Positions 7,901-14,342 are shown, numbered from the stretch's first letter. The stretch: 15,179 nt of DNA from CAISIP01 sp038247175 (GCA_038247175.1 JBBRVD010000089.1:1-15179); one strand, 5' to 3'. The notes: generated from the sequence alone by a model not told the origin. Made by a program: numbers and translations.

Positions 7901-8228
7901 ATGACCGAACTGCTGACGCCGTCAACGGCCCAGGAGTGGGCGTCTGTGCGGGCTTTGCTGAGGGAGTACGCGAGCCAACTCGCTATCGACCTGTGTTTCC
8001 AGGACTTCGAGAACGAGTTGGTGCATTTACCCAGCCATTTCGGGGCGCCGCGCGGAGCCATGCTGCTGGCGCAAGTGGACTGCGCGCTGGCCGGATGCTG
8101 TGCTCTGCGCCCACTGGACAACACCGACTATGCCAATGAGTGCGAGATGAAGTGGCTGTACGTGCGGCCGGCCGCCTGACTACTACAACCCGATTGCCGG
8201 GTCGCACTACCTCAAGGCAAATCGTTGA
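7901..8228 (+). pseudogene. GNAT N-acetyltransferase, internally deleted
   Basis: A remnant of a GCN5-related N-acetyltransferase. From the ATG at 7901 the frame reads a normal N-terminal half (WASVRALLREYASQLAIDLCFQ, then GAMLLAQVDCALAGCCALRPL, then ECEMKWLYVRPAA), and stops at TGA 8177-8179 exactly where motif A, the acetyl-CoA pyrophosphate loop (R/Q-x-x-G-x-G/A), should follow. In the next frame (8178-8228) the C-terminus of the same family is readable: DYYNPIAGSHYLKANR then TGA. So about 50 codons, including the cofactor site, are missing, and the two ends are out of register by one base. The product cannot bind acetyl-CoA as a GNAT does. It starts 32 bases after the cytochrome b stop and converges on the peroxiredoxin gene. 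The deletion size is my estimate from typical family length. Confidence 0.85.
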
Positions 8229-8247
8229 CCGAACCGCTCAGTCTGTT

Positions 8248-8754
8248 TCAGGCCTTCGCCTGTACCAGCATGGTCGCTGCATCGCTGACTTCGAACTTGC
8301 CTGGCGCCTCGACATTGAGCGACGCCACCTTGCCATCCTTGACCAGCATCGAGTAACGCGCGCTGCGCAGGCCCATGCCCTTGCCCGTCAGGTCCAGCGT
8401 CAGCCCGGTGGCCTTGGTGAACGCGGCGTCGCCGTCGCCCAGCATGCGCACCTTGCCCTGGGACTTCAGATCGCGTGCCCAGGCACCCATGACGAATGCG
8501 TCGTTGACGCTGACGCACCAGATCTCGTCGACGCCAGCCGACTGCAGCTCGGAAAACTTCTCCAGATATCCCGGCACGTGCTTGGCCGAACAGGTCGGCG
8601 TAAATGCCCCCGGTAACGCAAACAACGCAATCGTCTTGCCAGCCGTGGACTTGGAAACCGGTACCGGGTTGGGGCCAATGCTGCAGCCGTTGCCGTCGAC
8701 CTCCGAGTATTCCATCAGCGTGGCTTCGGGAAGGGTATCGCCTACTTTGATCAT
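8248..8754 (-). CDS. Peroxiredoxin, Prx5/AhpE-like (AhpC-TSA fold)
   Basis: A 168-residue cytosolic thiol peroxidase that reduces hydrogen peroxide and organic hydroperoxides. The active-site motif PGAFTPTCSAKHVPGY holds the peroxidatic cysteine C55; C80 (DEIWCVSVND) and C24 are the other cysteines, and either could act in resolution if it is not a 1-Cys enzyme. Other Prx5 features are GDTLPEATLMEY at the start, SVNDAFVMGAWA in the middle, and RYSMLVKDGKVASLNVE near the end. There is no fused glutaredoxin domain. The ATG at 8752-8754 has a strong AGGAG ribosome site; the upstream in-frame extension to 8850 has no family support. It stands alone, 19 bases from the end of the acetyltransferase remnant, which is convergent. 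Confidence 0.92.
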   Translation of the reverse strand: MIKVGDTLPEATLMEYSEVDGNGCSIGPNPVPVSKSTAGKTIALFALPGAFTPTCSAKHVPGYLEKFSELQSAGVDEIWCVSVNDAFVMGAWARDLKSQGKVRMLGDGDAAFTKATGLTLDLTGKGMGLRSARYSMLVKDGKVASLNVEAPGKFEVSDAATMLVQAKA

Positions 8755-8834
8755 GGTTCGCTCCTGTCTTTCGTTCGAGGTTGTCCGGGGTCCGGGTCTG
8801 GAGCCGCCGGTGAGATCTGCTTCGCACCTGCAAA

Positions 8835-8865
8835 GCAAAACGGCCCACATTGTGAGCCGTTTTGC
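8835..8865 (-). terminator. Hairpin terminator after rpsQ
   Basis: A perfect 10-bp inverted repeat: GCAAAACGGC at 8835-8844 pairs with GCCGTTTTGC at 8856-8865, and three more pairs (CAC/GTG) are possible inside the 11-base loop. Read on the minus strand, the stem is followed by a T-rich run (GTTTTGCTTTGC), so it fits an intrinsic terminator 33 bases beyond the rpsQ stop. It would close the ribosomal protein operon before the peroxiredoxin gene, which has its own start 80 bases further on. Confidence 0.75.
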
Positions 8866-8898
8866 GTCAGGACGATGCAGGCCAGCGCAATGCCATCA

Positions 8899-9168
8899 TC
8901 AGACGATGGCTGCTTTCTGAATCAGTTTGGTAGCGACCCAGTTCTTGGTCTTGGAGAGCGGACGGCTTTCGGTGATCTCGATGGTATCGCCCATCTTGTA
9001 CTCGCCATTTTCGTCATGGGCGTGGTACTTGCTGGACTTGCCGACGATCTTGCCATAGAGCTCATGCTTGACACGACGCTCGATCAGCACGGTCACCGTC
9101 TTGGACCGCTTGTCGCTGACAACCTTGCCGATCAGGGTCCGCTTGCGGGATACTTTTTCTTCCGTCAT
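8899..9168 (-). CDS. rpsQ: 30S ribosomal protein S17 (uS17)
   Basis: An 89-residue primary 16S rRNA-binding protein of the small subunit. Family features are RTLIGKVVSDKRSKTVTVLIER at the start, the YGKIV(G)KSSKYHAHDEN strand and the closing MGDTIEITESRPLSKTK. Length is normal. The ATG at 9166-9168 overlaps the rpmC TGA (ATGA), with a strong GAAGGAG ribosome site inside rpmC. It is the last gene of this cluster: a hairpin terminator follows, and rplN does not. Confidence 0.97.
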   Translation of the reverse strand: MTEEKVSRKRTLIGKVVSDKRSKTVTVLIERRVKHELYGKIVGKSSKYHAHDENGEYKMGDTIEITESRPLSKTKNWVATKLIQKAAIV

Positions 9169-9386
9169 TTGGCCGCTCCTTCGCTGGCGGACTTGGCCGC
9201 ATGTTGCTTCTCGACCAGGATTGTCTTGGCGCGCGCGATGTCGCGTCGGGTCGAGCTCAACGTTGCGGTGTTGTTGAGTTGCTGCGTGGCCTTTTGCATG
9301 CGCAGGCCGAAGTGCGCCTTTTGCAGCGACTTGACTTCCGTTTCAAGGGCAGCCACGTCTTTTTGGCGTAGTTCTTTGGTATTCAC
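9165..9386 (-). CDS. rpmC: 50S ribosomal protein L29 (uL29)
   Basis: A 73-residue all-helical large-subunit protein lying near the peptide tunnel exit. Conserved pieces are TKELRQKD at the start, HFGLRMQKATQQL, and RRDIARAKTILVEK. The tail is about ten residues longer than E. coli L29 (63). The start is GTG at 9384-9386, giving the family N-terminus MNTKELR; no ATG could serve. The GTG overlaps the rplP TGA (GTGA), and only a weak ribosome site is visible, so translation probably depends on termination of rplP. Confidence 0.95.
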   Translation of the reverse strand: MNTKELRQKDVAALETEVKSLQKAHFGLRMQKATQQLNNTATLSSTRRDIARAKTILVEKQHAAKSASEGAAK

Positions 9387-9826
9387 GATAGTTCTCGGGG
9401 CCGTGGCGCTTTTTGGCCGATCATGCGCGCCACGAAGGTGGTCCGCCGCGGCAGTTTCGCCGCCGCCAGGCGGAACGCCTCGCGTGCCAGTTCTTCCGGC
9501 ACGCCGACGATCTCGTAGAGCACCTTGCCGGGCTGAATCTCGGCCACATAGTACTCGGGGTTGCCCTTGCCATTACCCATGCGCACCTCGGCGGGCTTCT
9601 GGGAAATAGGCTTGTCCGGGAAGATACGGATCCAGATGCGACCACCTCGCTTGACGTGGCGGGAAATCGCACGACGGGCGGATTCGATCTGGCGGGCCGT
9701 CAGACGGCCACGATCGGTGGACTTGAGACCGAAGTCTCCGAAGGCCACCGAATTGCCGCGAGTCGCAATGCCGGTGTTACGGCCTTTTTGCTCCTTGCGG
9801 TATTTTCTGCGAGCGGGTTGCAGCAT
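9383..9826 (-). CDS. rplP: 50S ribosomal protein L16 (uL16)
   Basis: A 147-residue protein that helps shape the A-site tRNA and peptidyl-transferase region of the large subunit. Conserved segments are MLQPARRKYRKEQKGRN, GRLTARQIESARRA, RIWIRIFPDKPIS, GNPEYYVAEIQPGKVLYE and VPEELAREAFRLAAAKLP. The last residues, after FVARMIGQ, are KAPRPRELS: about 9 beyond the usual end (E. coli 136 residues), probably a read-through into the former spacer before rpmC. The ATG at 9824-9826 has a good GGAGAAAAAC ribosome site. Confidence 0.96.
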   Translation of the reverse strand: MLQPARRKYRKEQKGRNTGIATRGNSVAFGDFGLKSTDRGRLTARQIESARRAISRHVKRGGRIWIRIFPDKPISQKPAEVRMGNGKGNPEYYVAEIQPGKVLYEIVGVPEELAREAFRLAAAKLPRRTTFVARMIGQKAPRPRELS

Positions 9827-9853
9827 GTTTTTCTCCGATTGCTAGACCTGGAA

Positions 9854-10750
9854 TCAGGTCTTGGTACCGTCAGCTGCTGCAGCTGGCGCGCTTGCCTTGC
9901 GGACGCGCTTAACGGCGGGTTTGGTGGCGTCGGCGGGCGCTGCCGCCGTGGCTTCTGCCGGTTTGTCGCTGCCATCGGCCGGCGCCATGTTGGCACCCAC
10001 GGGACGGCGTGCTGGCCGGGCGCCCGTCGGGCGATCGGCGCCCGGACGTGCATCGCGACGCGGTCCGCGCGGACGCCGGTCGTCATCGTTGCGCGGCTCG
10101 GCCGCGGCCGGCAGGTCATTGCGGCCCAGCGTATCGCCCTTGTACACCCACACCTTGACGCCGATGACGCCATAGGTGGTCTTGGCTTCCGAGGTGCCGT
10201 AGTCGATGTCCGCGCGCAAGGTGTGCAAAGGCACCCGGCCTTCGCGATACCACTCGCAACGGGCAATCTCGATGCCGTTCAGGCGACCCGAAGACATGAT
10301 CTTGATGCCCAGTGCGCCCAGGCGCATCGCGTTTTGCATCGCACGCTTCATCGCGCGGCGAAACATGATCCGCTTCTCGAGTTGCTGCGTGATACTGTCG
10401 GCGATCAGCTTGGCATCGATCTCGGGCTTGCGCACTTCCTCGATATTGACGGCCACCGGTACACCCAGTTGCCGCCCCAGTTCACGCTTGAGGTTCTCGA
10501 TGTCCTCGCCTTTCTTGCCGATCACCACACCCGGTCGCGCCGAGAAAATGGTGATGCGCGCATTCTTGGCGGGCCGCTCGATCAAAACGCGCGACACCGA
10601 AGCGTTCTTGAGTTTCTTCTTCAGATACTCACGCACCTTGATGTCTTCGGCCAGCATGCCGGCGAAGTCACGGTCGCTCGCATACCAGCGCGAGGCCCAG
10701 TTACGGCTGACCGACAGGCGAAAACCGGTGGGGTTGATTTTTTGTCCCAT
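9854..10750 (-). CDS. rpsC: 30S ribosomal protein S3 (uS3) with long C-terminal tail
   Basis: A 298-residue small-subunit protein at the mRNA entry channel. Residues 1-~110 contain the N-terminal region and the KH domain with its GxxG loop as GKKG at 78-81 (PGVVIGKKGEDIENLK). The C-terminal S3 domain ends at about 206 (YGVIGVKVWVYKGD). Beyond that comes a ~90-residue low-complexity tail, first Arg/Asp/Pro-rich (about 218-250), then Ala/Pro/Lys-rich to the end. E. coli S3 has 233 residues, so the tail is long; betaproteobacterial S3 proteins are often extended, but this one seems longer than usual. The ATG at 10748-10750 gives the canonical MGQKINPTGFRL. The tail codes in frame to a clean TGA, and rplP follows after 27 bases. 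Confidence 0.97.
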   Translation of the reverse strand: MGQKINPTGFRLSVSRNWASRWYASDRDFAGMLAEDIKVREYLKKKLKNASVSRVLIERPAKNARITIFSARPGVVIGKKGEDIENLKRELGRQLGVPVAVNIEEVRKPEIDAKLIADSITQQLEKRIMFRRAMKRAMQNAMRLGALGIKIMSSGRLNGIEIARCEWYREGRVPLHTLRADIDYGTSEAKTTYGVIGVKVWVYKGDTLGRNDLPAAAEPRNDDDRRPRGPRRDARPGADRPTGARPARRPVGANMAPADGSDKPAEATAAAPADATKPAVKRVRKASAPAAAADGTKT

Positions 10751-10766
10751 ATGTTCTTAGCCTGTA

Positions 10767-11096
10767 TCAGTTGCCGACCGTCACGTACACGTGGCACGTG
10801 GGCTTGCGGATCTGGTTGCCGCGCCCCTTGGCGCGAGCGGTGAAGCGGCGCAGCGAGGCGCCCTGCTCGACATAAATGGTCTTGACCCTCAATTCGTCGA
10901 TGTCGGCACCGTCGTTGTGCTCGGCGTTGGCGATCGCAGACTCCAGAACCTTCTTGATGATCCCGGCAGCTTTTTTCTGCGTGAACTGCAAGGTGTTCAG
11001 GGCCTGATCGACCTTCTTGCCACGAATCAGGTCGGCGACGAGCCGGCCCTTGTCCACCGACAGGCGCACGCCGCGCAATGTTGCTTTGGTTTCCAT
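10767..11096 (-). CDS. rplV: 50S ribosomal protein L22 (uL22)
   Basis: A 109-residue large-subunit protein whose extended beta-hairpin lines the nascent peptide tunnel. Family features are ETKATLRGVRLSVDKGRLVADLIRG, the KKAAGIIKKVLESAIANAEHN helix, and the hairpin region VEQGASLRRFTARAKGRGN (about 76-94), where macrolide-resistance changes are known to occur; I see no obvious insertion or deletion there. It lies 9 bases after rpsS and 16 before rpsC. An AAGG ribosome site precedes the ATG at 11094-11096. Confidence 0.97.
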   Translation of the reverse strand: METKATLRGVRLSVDKGRLVADLIRGKKVDQALNTLQFTQKKAAGIIKKVLESAIANAEHNDGADIDELRVKTIYVEQGASLRRFTARAKGRGNQIRKPTCHVYVTVGN

Positions 11097-11105
11097 GGTG
11101 TTGCC

Positions 11106-11384
11106 TTACTTTCGCACGACTTTTTTGTCGGCCGGATGACCCTTGAAGGTCCGCGTGAGCGCGAATTCGCCCAACTTGTGGCCAACCATCTGGTCGGTGA
11201 TGTAGACCGGCACGTGCTGCTTGCCGTTGTGCACGGCAATGGTCAAGCCGATGAATTCGGGCAGGATCATGGAGCGGCGCGACCAGGTCTTGATCGGTTT
11301 CTTGTCCTTGCCAGTCACCGCCTTGTCGGCCTTCTGGGCCAGGTGATGGTCGACGAAAGGACCTTTTTTGAGTGAACGTGTCAT
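11106..11384 (-). CDS. rpsS: 30S ribosomal protein S19 (uS19)
   Basis: A 92-residue protein of the small-subunit head, contacting S13 and the A-site finger. It begins MTRSLKKGPFVDHHL and has the conserved KTWSRRSMILPEFIGLTIAVHNG and GHKLGEFALTRTFKGH segments. The start ATG at 11382-11384 follows an AAGGGG ribosome site; the frame is open further upstream to 11477, but that lies inside rplB and has no family support. Length is normal. Spacing to rplB is 11 bases. Confidence 0.97.
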   Translation of the reverse strand: MTRSLKKGPFVDHHLAQKADKAVTGKDKKPIKTWSRRSMILPEFIGLTIAVHNGKQHVPVYITDQMVGHKLGEFALTRTFKGHPADKKVVRK

Positions 11385-11395
11385 GTACGTGCCCC

Positions 11396-12220
11396 TTACT
11401 TCTTGCGACGCGACACGATCATTACCTGCGTGCGCTTGTTGTTGCGGGTGCGGTAACCCTTGGTCAGGTTGCCCCACGGGTCGACAGGATGGCGGCCTTC
11501 GCCGGTCTTGCCTTCACCACCACCGTGCGGATGATCCACCGGGTTCATGACCACGCCACGCACCGTCGGACGGATACCCATCCAGCGCTTGACGCCGGCC
11601 TTGCCCAGACGGCGCAGGCTGTGCTCCTCGTTGGCCACCTGGCCGATCGTTGCGCGGCAGTCGATATGGACCTTGCGCACTTCGCCGGAGCGCATGCGAA
11701 CCTGAGCATAAGTGCCTTCACGGGCGAGCAATGTTGCCGAAGTGCCGGCAGAACGCACGACCTGTGCACCTCGACCGATCTGCAACTCGACGCAATGGAT
11801 GATCGAGCCGACCGGGATATTGCGGATCGGCAATGTGTTGCCGACACGGATCGGCGCCTCGGCACCATTGATGATGGTGGCACCCACCTCAAGGCCACGC
11901 GGGGCGATGATGTAGCGGCGCTCGCCATCGGCGTAACACACCAGCGCCAGGTGCGCAGAACGGTTCGGGTCGTATTCGATACGCTCCACCTTGGCCGGAA
12001 TGGCGTCCTTGGCGCGGCGGAAGTCGACCACGCGGTAGTGGTGCTTGTGACCACCGCCTTTGTGGCGGGTCGTGATATGACCGTTGTTGTTGCGGCCCGC
12101 ATGCTGGAACTGGGGTTCGAGCAGCGGCGCGTAGCCTTCACCCTTGTGCAGGTGGTCACGCGAGATCTTCACCACGCCACGACGGCCTGGTGAAGTTGGT
12201 TTCATCTTGATGACAGCCAT
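11396..12220 (-). CDS. rplB: 50S ribosomal protein L2 (uL2)
   Basis: A 274-residue large-subunit protein needed for subunit association and peptidyl-transferase assembly. The N-terminal domain shows KPTSPGRRGVVKIS and the GRNNNGHITTRHKGGGHKHHYR loop. The C-terminal region has the hallmark NPVDHPHGGGEG, with H230 corresponding to the functionally important H229 of E. coli, and ends GYRTRNNKRTQVMIVSRRKK. Length is normal. The ATG at 12218-12220 lies 2 bases after the rplW stop, with its GGGGAGG ribosome site inside the rplW end. Confidence 0.98.
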   Translation of the reverse strand: MAVIKMKPTSPGRRGVVKISRDHLHKGEGYAPLLEPQFQHAGRNNNGHITTRHKGGGHKHHYRVVDFRRAKDAIPAKVERIEYDPNRSAHLALVCYADGERRYIIAPRGLEVGATIINGAEAPIRVGNTLPIRNIPVGSIIHCVELQIGRGAQVVRSAGTSATLLAREGTYAQVRMRSGEVRKVHIDCRATIGQVANEEHSLRRLGKAGVKRWMGIRPTVRGVVMNPVDHPHGGGEGKTGEGRHPVDPWGNLTKGYRTRNNKRTQVMIVSRRKK

Positions 12221-12222
12221 GA

Positions 12223-12537
12223 TTACGCAGCCTCCCCGCTCAGGTTCAGTTCCTGGCCCGGCATCAGCGTGACATAGGCTTTGCGCACATTGTCACGACG
12301 ACCCATGGACTTGCCGAACCGCTTGGATTTGCCTTTGGTGTTGACGACCGAAATGCCCTTGACCTCGACCTTGAACATCAGTTCAACCGCAGCCTTGATC
12401 TCATGCTTGGTGGCGTCCTGCAGCACCTTGAAGGTGACCGCATTGTTTTTCTCGGCAACCATGGTCGCCTTCTCGGACACGATGGGCGCCACGAGGACCT
12501 GCATCAGCCGACCTTCGTCGAATTTCACGGCGCTCAT
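12223..12537 (-). CDS. rplW: 50S ribosomal protein L23 (uL23)
   Basis: A 104-residue protein at the tunnel exit, the docking site for trigger factor and SRP. Conserved parts are LVAPIVSEKATMVAEKNNAVTFKV, the TKHEIKAAVELMFKVEV segment, and the basic loop NTKGKSKRFGKSMGRRDNVRKAYV. The glutamate in VSEKAT corresponds to the chaperone-docking region in E. coli L23. The ATG at 12535-12537 overlaps the rplD TGA (ATGA), with an AAGGAG ribosome site within rplD. Confidence 0.97.
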   Translation of the reverse strand: MSAVKFDEGRLMQVLVAPIVSEKATMVAEKNNAVTFKVLQDATKHEIKAAVELMFKVEVKGISVVNTKGKSKRFGKSMGRRDNVRKAYVTLMPGQELNLSGEAA

Positions 12538-13154
12538 GCGAACATCTCCTTGAGCTTGTCCATCGCGGCACGGGTGACCAGAACCTTGCGGTAGTGGACC
12601 AGCGAGACCGGATCGGCATAACGCGGCTCGACCACCAACACATTGGCCAGGTTGCGCGATGCCAGGTACAGGTTTTCATCGACCTGATCGGCAATCACCA
12701 GGACCGAGTCCAGGTTCATGGCCTTCAGGCGTGCGGCGAACGGCTTGGTCTTGGGCGAATCAACGGTCCAAGACTCGACCACGGCCAAACGGCCTTCCCG
12801 TGCAAGCTGCGAGAAAATGGACGCCATGCCGGCGCGATACATCTTCTTGTTGATCTTGTGGCTGAAGTTCTCGTCCGGCATGTTCGGGAAGATGCGGCCG
12901 CCTCCGCGCCACAATGGCGAGGAAGTCATACCGGCACGGGCGCGGCCCGTTCCCTTTTGCTTGAATGGCTTCTTGGTCGAGTGCTTGACCTGCTCGCGGT
13001 CTTTCTGGGCACGGGTACCCTGGCGCGCGTTGGCCTGGAAAGCCACCACAACCTGGTGCACCAGGTCTTCGTTGTACTGGCGACCGAAGACCGTCTCGGG
13101 CGCGTCGAATTTGGATGTCGCCTCGCCTTGTTCGTTCAGGAGTTCGAGCTGCAT
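12534..13154 (-). CDS. rplD: 50S ribosomal protein L4 (uL4)
   Basis: A 206-residue large-subunit protein; in E. coli it is also the autogenous repressor of the S10 operon through its leader RNA, and whether that applies here is unknown. The extended tunnel loop is seen as KKPFKQKGTGRARAGMTSSPLWRGGG (about 62-87), followed by FPNMPDENFSHKINKKM. The C-terminal alpha/beta part is normal. The ATG at 13152-13154 shares one base with the rplC stop (TGATG), with a GGGAG ribosome site just upstream inside rplC. Confidence 0.97.
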   Translation of the reverse strand: MQLELLNEQGEATSKFDAPETVFGRQYNEDLVHQVVVAFQANARQGTRAQKDREQVKHSTKKPFKQKGTGRARAGMTSSPLWRGGGRIFPNMPDENFSHKINKKMYRAGMASIFSQLAREGRLAVVESWTVDSPKTKPFAARLKAMNLDSVLVIADQVDENLYLASRNLANVLVVEPRYADPVSLVHYRKVLVTRAAMDKLKEMFA

Positions 13155-13840
13155 CAGTTCGCTCCCTTCGCGACCTGGGCGTTGCCCTTGGCCTTGACGG
13201 CGGGACGCACCGACACGAATCCGCCCGAGGCACCCGGAATGGCGCCGCGGATCAGCAGCAGCTGGCGCGATTCGTCGATTCGGAAGATATCGAGGTTCTG
13301 GGTGGTGACGGTCTCGTCGCCCATGTGCCCCGTCATCCGCTTGCCCGGAAACACACGACCCGGGTCTTGCGCCATGCCGATCGAGCCCGGCACGTTGTGC
13401 GAACGGCTGTTGCCGTGCGTCGCACGCTGCGAGGACATGTTGTGGCGCTTGATGGTTCCGGCGAAGCCCTTGCCGATCGAGGTGCCTTGCACATCGACCT
13501 TTTGGCCCACGGCAAACACATCGGTGACAGGCACCGCGGTGCCGGCCGGATATTTCGCGGCTGCATCGGCGGTGACGCGAAATTCCTGGATGATTTCGCC
13601 AGCTTCCACACCTGCCTTGGCAAGGTGGCCCGCGGCGGGCTTGGTCACGCGCGAGGCGCGGCGCGCGCCGAATGTCACCTGCAGAGCGACGTAGCCGTCG
13701 TTCTCTTCGGTTTTGACCTGGGTCACGCGGTTGTTTGACACATCCACCACCGTGACAGGAACTGCATCCCCGTCATCGGTGAATAGGCGCATCATGCCCA
13801 CCTTGCGGCCCAGCAACCCGAGGGAGTTGCTCAGACTCAT
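13154..13840 (-). CDS. rplC: 50S ribosomal protein L3 (uL3)
   Basis: A 228-residue protein that binds 23S rRNA early in assembly and reaches the peptidyl-transferase centre with its long loop. It begins SLSNSLGLLGRKVGMMRLFTDDG. The loop shows KGFAGTIKRHNMSSQRATHGNSRSHN, GSIGMAQDPGRVFPGKRMTGHMGD, and GAIPGASGGFVSVRPAVKAK near the end. The start ATG at 13838-13840 is fixed by a strong GGAGAAAAAA ribosome site; the in-frame ATG at 13885 would add 15 residues from the leader and is unlikely. The tail is slightly longer than in E. coli (209 residues). It is the first gene after the putative internal promoter. Confidence 0.97.
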   Translation of the reverse strand: MSLSNSLGLLGRKVGMMRLFTDDGDAVPVTVVDVSNNRVTQVKTEENDGYVALQVTFGARRASRVTKPAAGHLAKAGVEAGEIIQEFRVTADAAAKYPAGTAVPVTDVFAVGQKVDVQGTSIGKGFAGTIKRHNMSSQRATHGNSRSHNVPGSIGMAQDPGRVFPGKRMTGHMGDETVTTQNLDIFRIDESRQLLLIRGAIPGASGGFVSVRPAVKAKGNAQVAKGAN

Positions 13841-13915
13841 TTTTTTCTCCGTAACTTTCACCGGTACGACTGCAATTGGCCGCACACGTTGGGGTGTGAA
13901 AGACTGTTAATAAAA

Positions 13916-13947
13916 CTCTGCGGGACATGTTGCCGTGCCCCGCAGAG
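13916..13947 (-). terminator. Leader hairpin/attenuator or terminator between rpsJ and rplC
   Basis: On the minus strand CTCTGCGGGGCA pairs with TGTCCCGCAGAG (12 bp, one G-U wobble, 8-base loop) and is followed directly by TTTTATTAA (13907-13915). This is the form of a rho-independent terminator. It could end tuf-rpsJ transcripts. Because the promoter at 13954-13982 would start RNA at about the foot of this stem, it could also act as an attenuator or a protective 5' hairpin for the rplC-rpsQ mRNA. A smaller hairpin (CACAC/GTGTG, 13883-13898) follows in the leader. Confidence 0.65.
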
Positions 13948-13953
13948 CCAGTG

Positions 13954-13982
13954 ATTATATGCCGGTTGTTGCCAACCGGCAA
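13954..13982 (-). promoter_or_regulatory. Sigma70 promoter upstream of rplC
   Basis: Reading the minus strand there is a perfect -10 hexamer TATAAT (13954-13959), a 17-base spacer and a -35 hexamer TTGCCG (13977-13982; 4 of 6 consensus bases). A transcription start would fall near 13947, about 107 bases before the rplC ATG and after the rpsJ stop at 14004. In this GC-rich region such a match with ideal spacing is unlikely by chance. It would drive rplC through rpsQ independently of tuf and rpsJ. Confidence 0.65.
13960..13981. repeat. Perfect palindrome overlapping the rplC promoter
   Basis: Two 9-base arms, TGCCGGTTG and CAACCGGCA, are separated by 4 bases. On the transcribed (minus) strand the loop is GCAA, a GNRA tetraloop. 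It covers the promoter spacer and most of the -35 box. It could be an operator for a dimeric regulator, or a hairpin protecting the 3' end of tuf-rpsJ mRNA. There is no U-run after it, so it is not a standard terminator by itself. Confidence 0.6.
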
Positions 13983-14003
13983 GCCATTTTTCGAAGAGCG
14001 GTC

Positions 14004-14318
14004 TTACTGCAGCTTGATCTCGACATCGACGCCCGCCGGCAGATCGAGCTTCATCAGCGCGTCCACCGTCTTGTCGGTCGGGTCCACGATGTCCATCAGG
14101 CGTTGATGGGTGCGGATCTCCAACTGGTCGCGGCTCGTCTTGTTGACGTGCGGCGAACGCAGGATGTCAAAGCGCTTCATGCGGGTCGGCAGTGGCACCG
14201 GGCCCTTGACGATCGCTCCAGTGCGTTTGGCGGTGTCGACGATCTCGGCTGCGGACTGGTCGATCAGTTTGTAATCGAAGGCCTTCAGGCGGATACGGAT
14301 TTTCTGTTTGGTGGCCAT
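14004..14318 (-). CDS. rpsJ: 30S ribosomal protein S10 (uS10, NusE)
   Basis: A 104-residue small-subunit head protein that also acts as NusE in transcription antitermination, with NusB, on rRNA operons (known for the family). It shows IRIRLKAFDYKLIDQSAAEIV, GPVPLPTRMKRFDILRSPHVNK and SRDQLEIRTHQRLMDIVDP. Length is normal. The ATG at 14316-14318 follows an AAGGAACC ribosome site and lies 24 bases after tuf, so the two are probably co-transcribed. A 163-base spacer with a promoter and hairpins then separates it from rplC, unlike the short or overlapping joints elsewhere in the cluster. Confidence 0.98.
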   Translation of the reverse strand: MATKQKIRIRLKAFDYKLIDQSAAEIVDTAKRTGAIVKGPVPLPTRMKRFDILRSPHVNKTSRDQLEIRTHQRLMDIVDPTDKTVDALMKLDLPAGVDVEIKLQ

Positions 14319-14342
14319 GTTGGTTCCTTGCGTCTTCGTGGA

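Noticed and set aside
9413..10843. Long open frame (476 codons) on the plus strand opposite rplP and rpsC
   Set aside because: It is antisense to clearly conserved ribosomal protein genes, with no recognisable domains; explained by codon bias on the other strand.
13841..13885. Longer rplC start at 13885 adding 15 residues
   Set aside because: The strong GGAG site just before the ATG at 13838-13840 and the family N-terminus MSLSNSLGLLGRKVGM support the shorter form.
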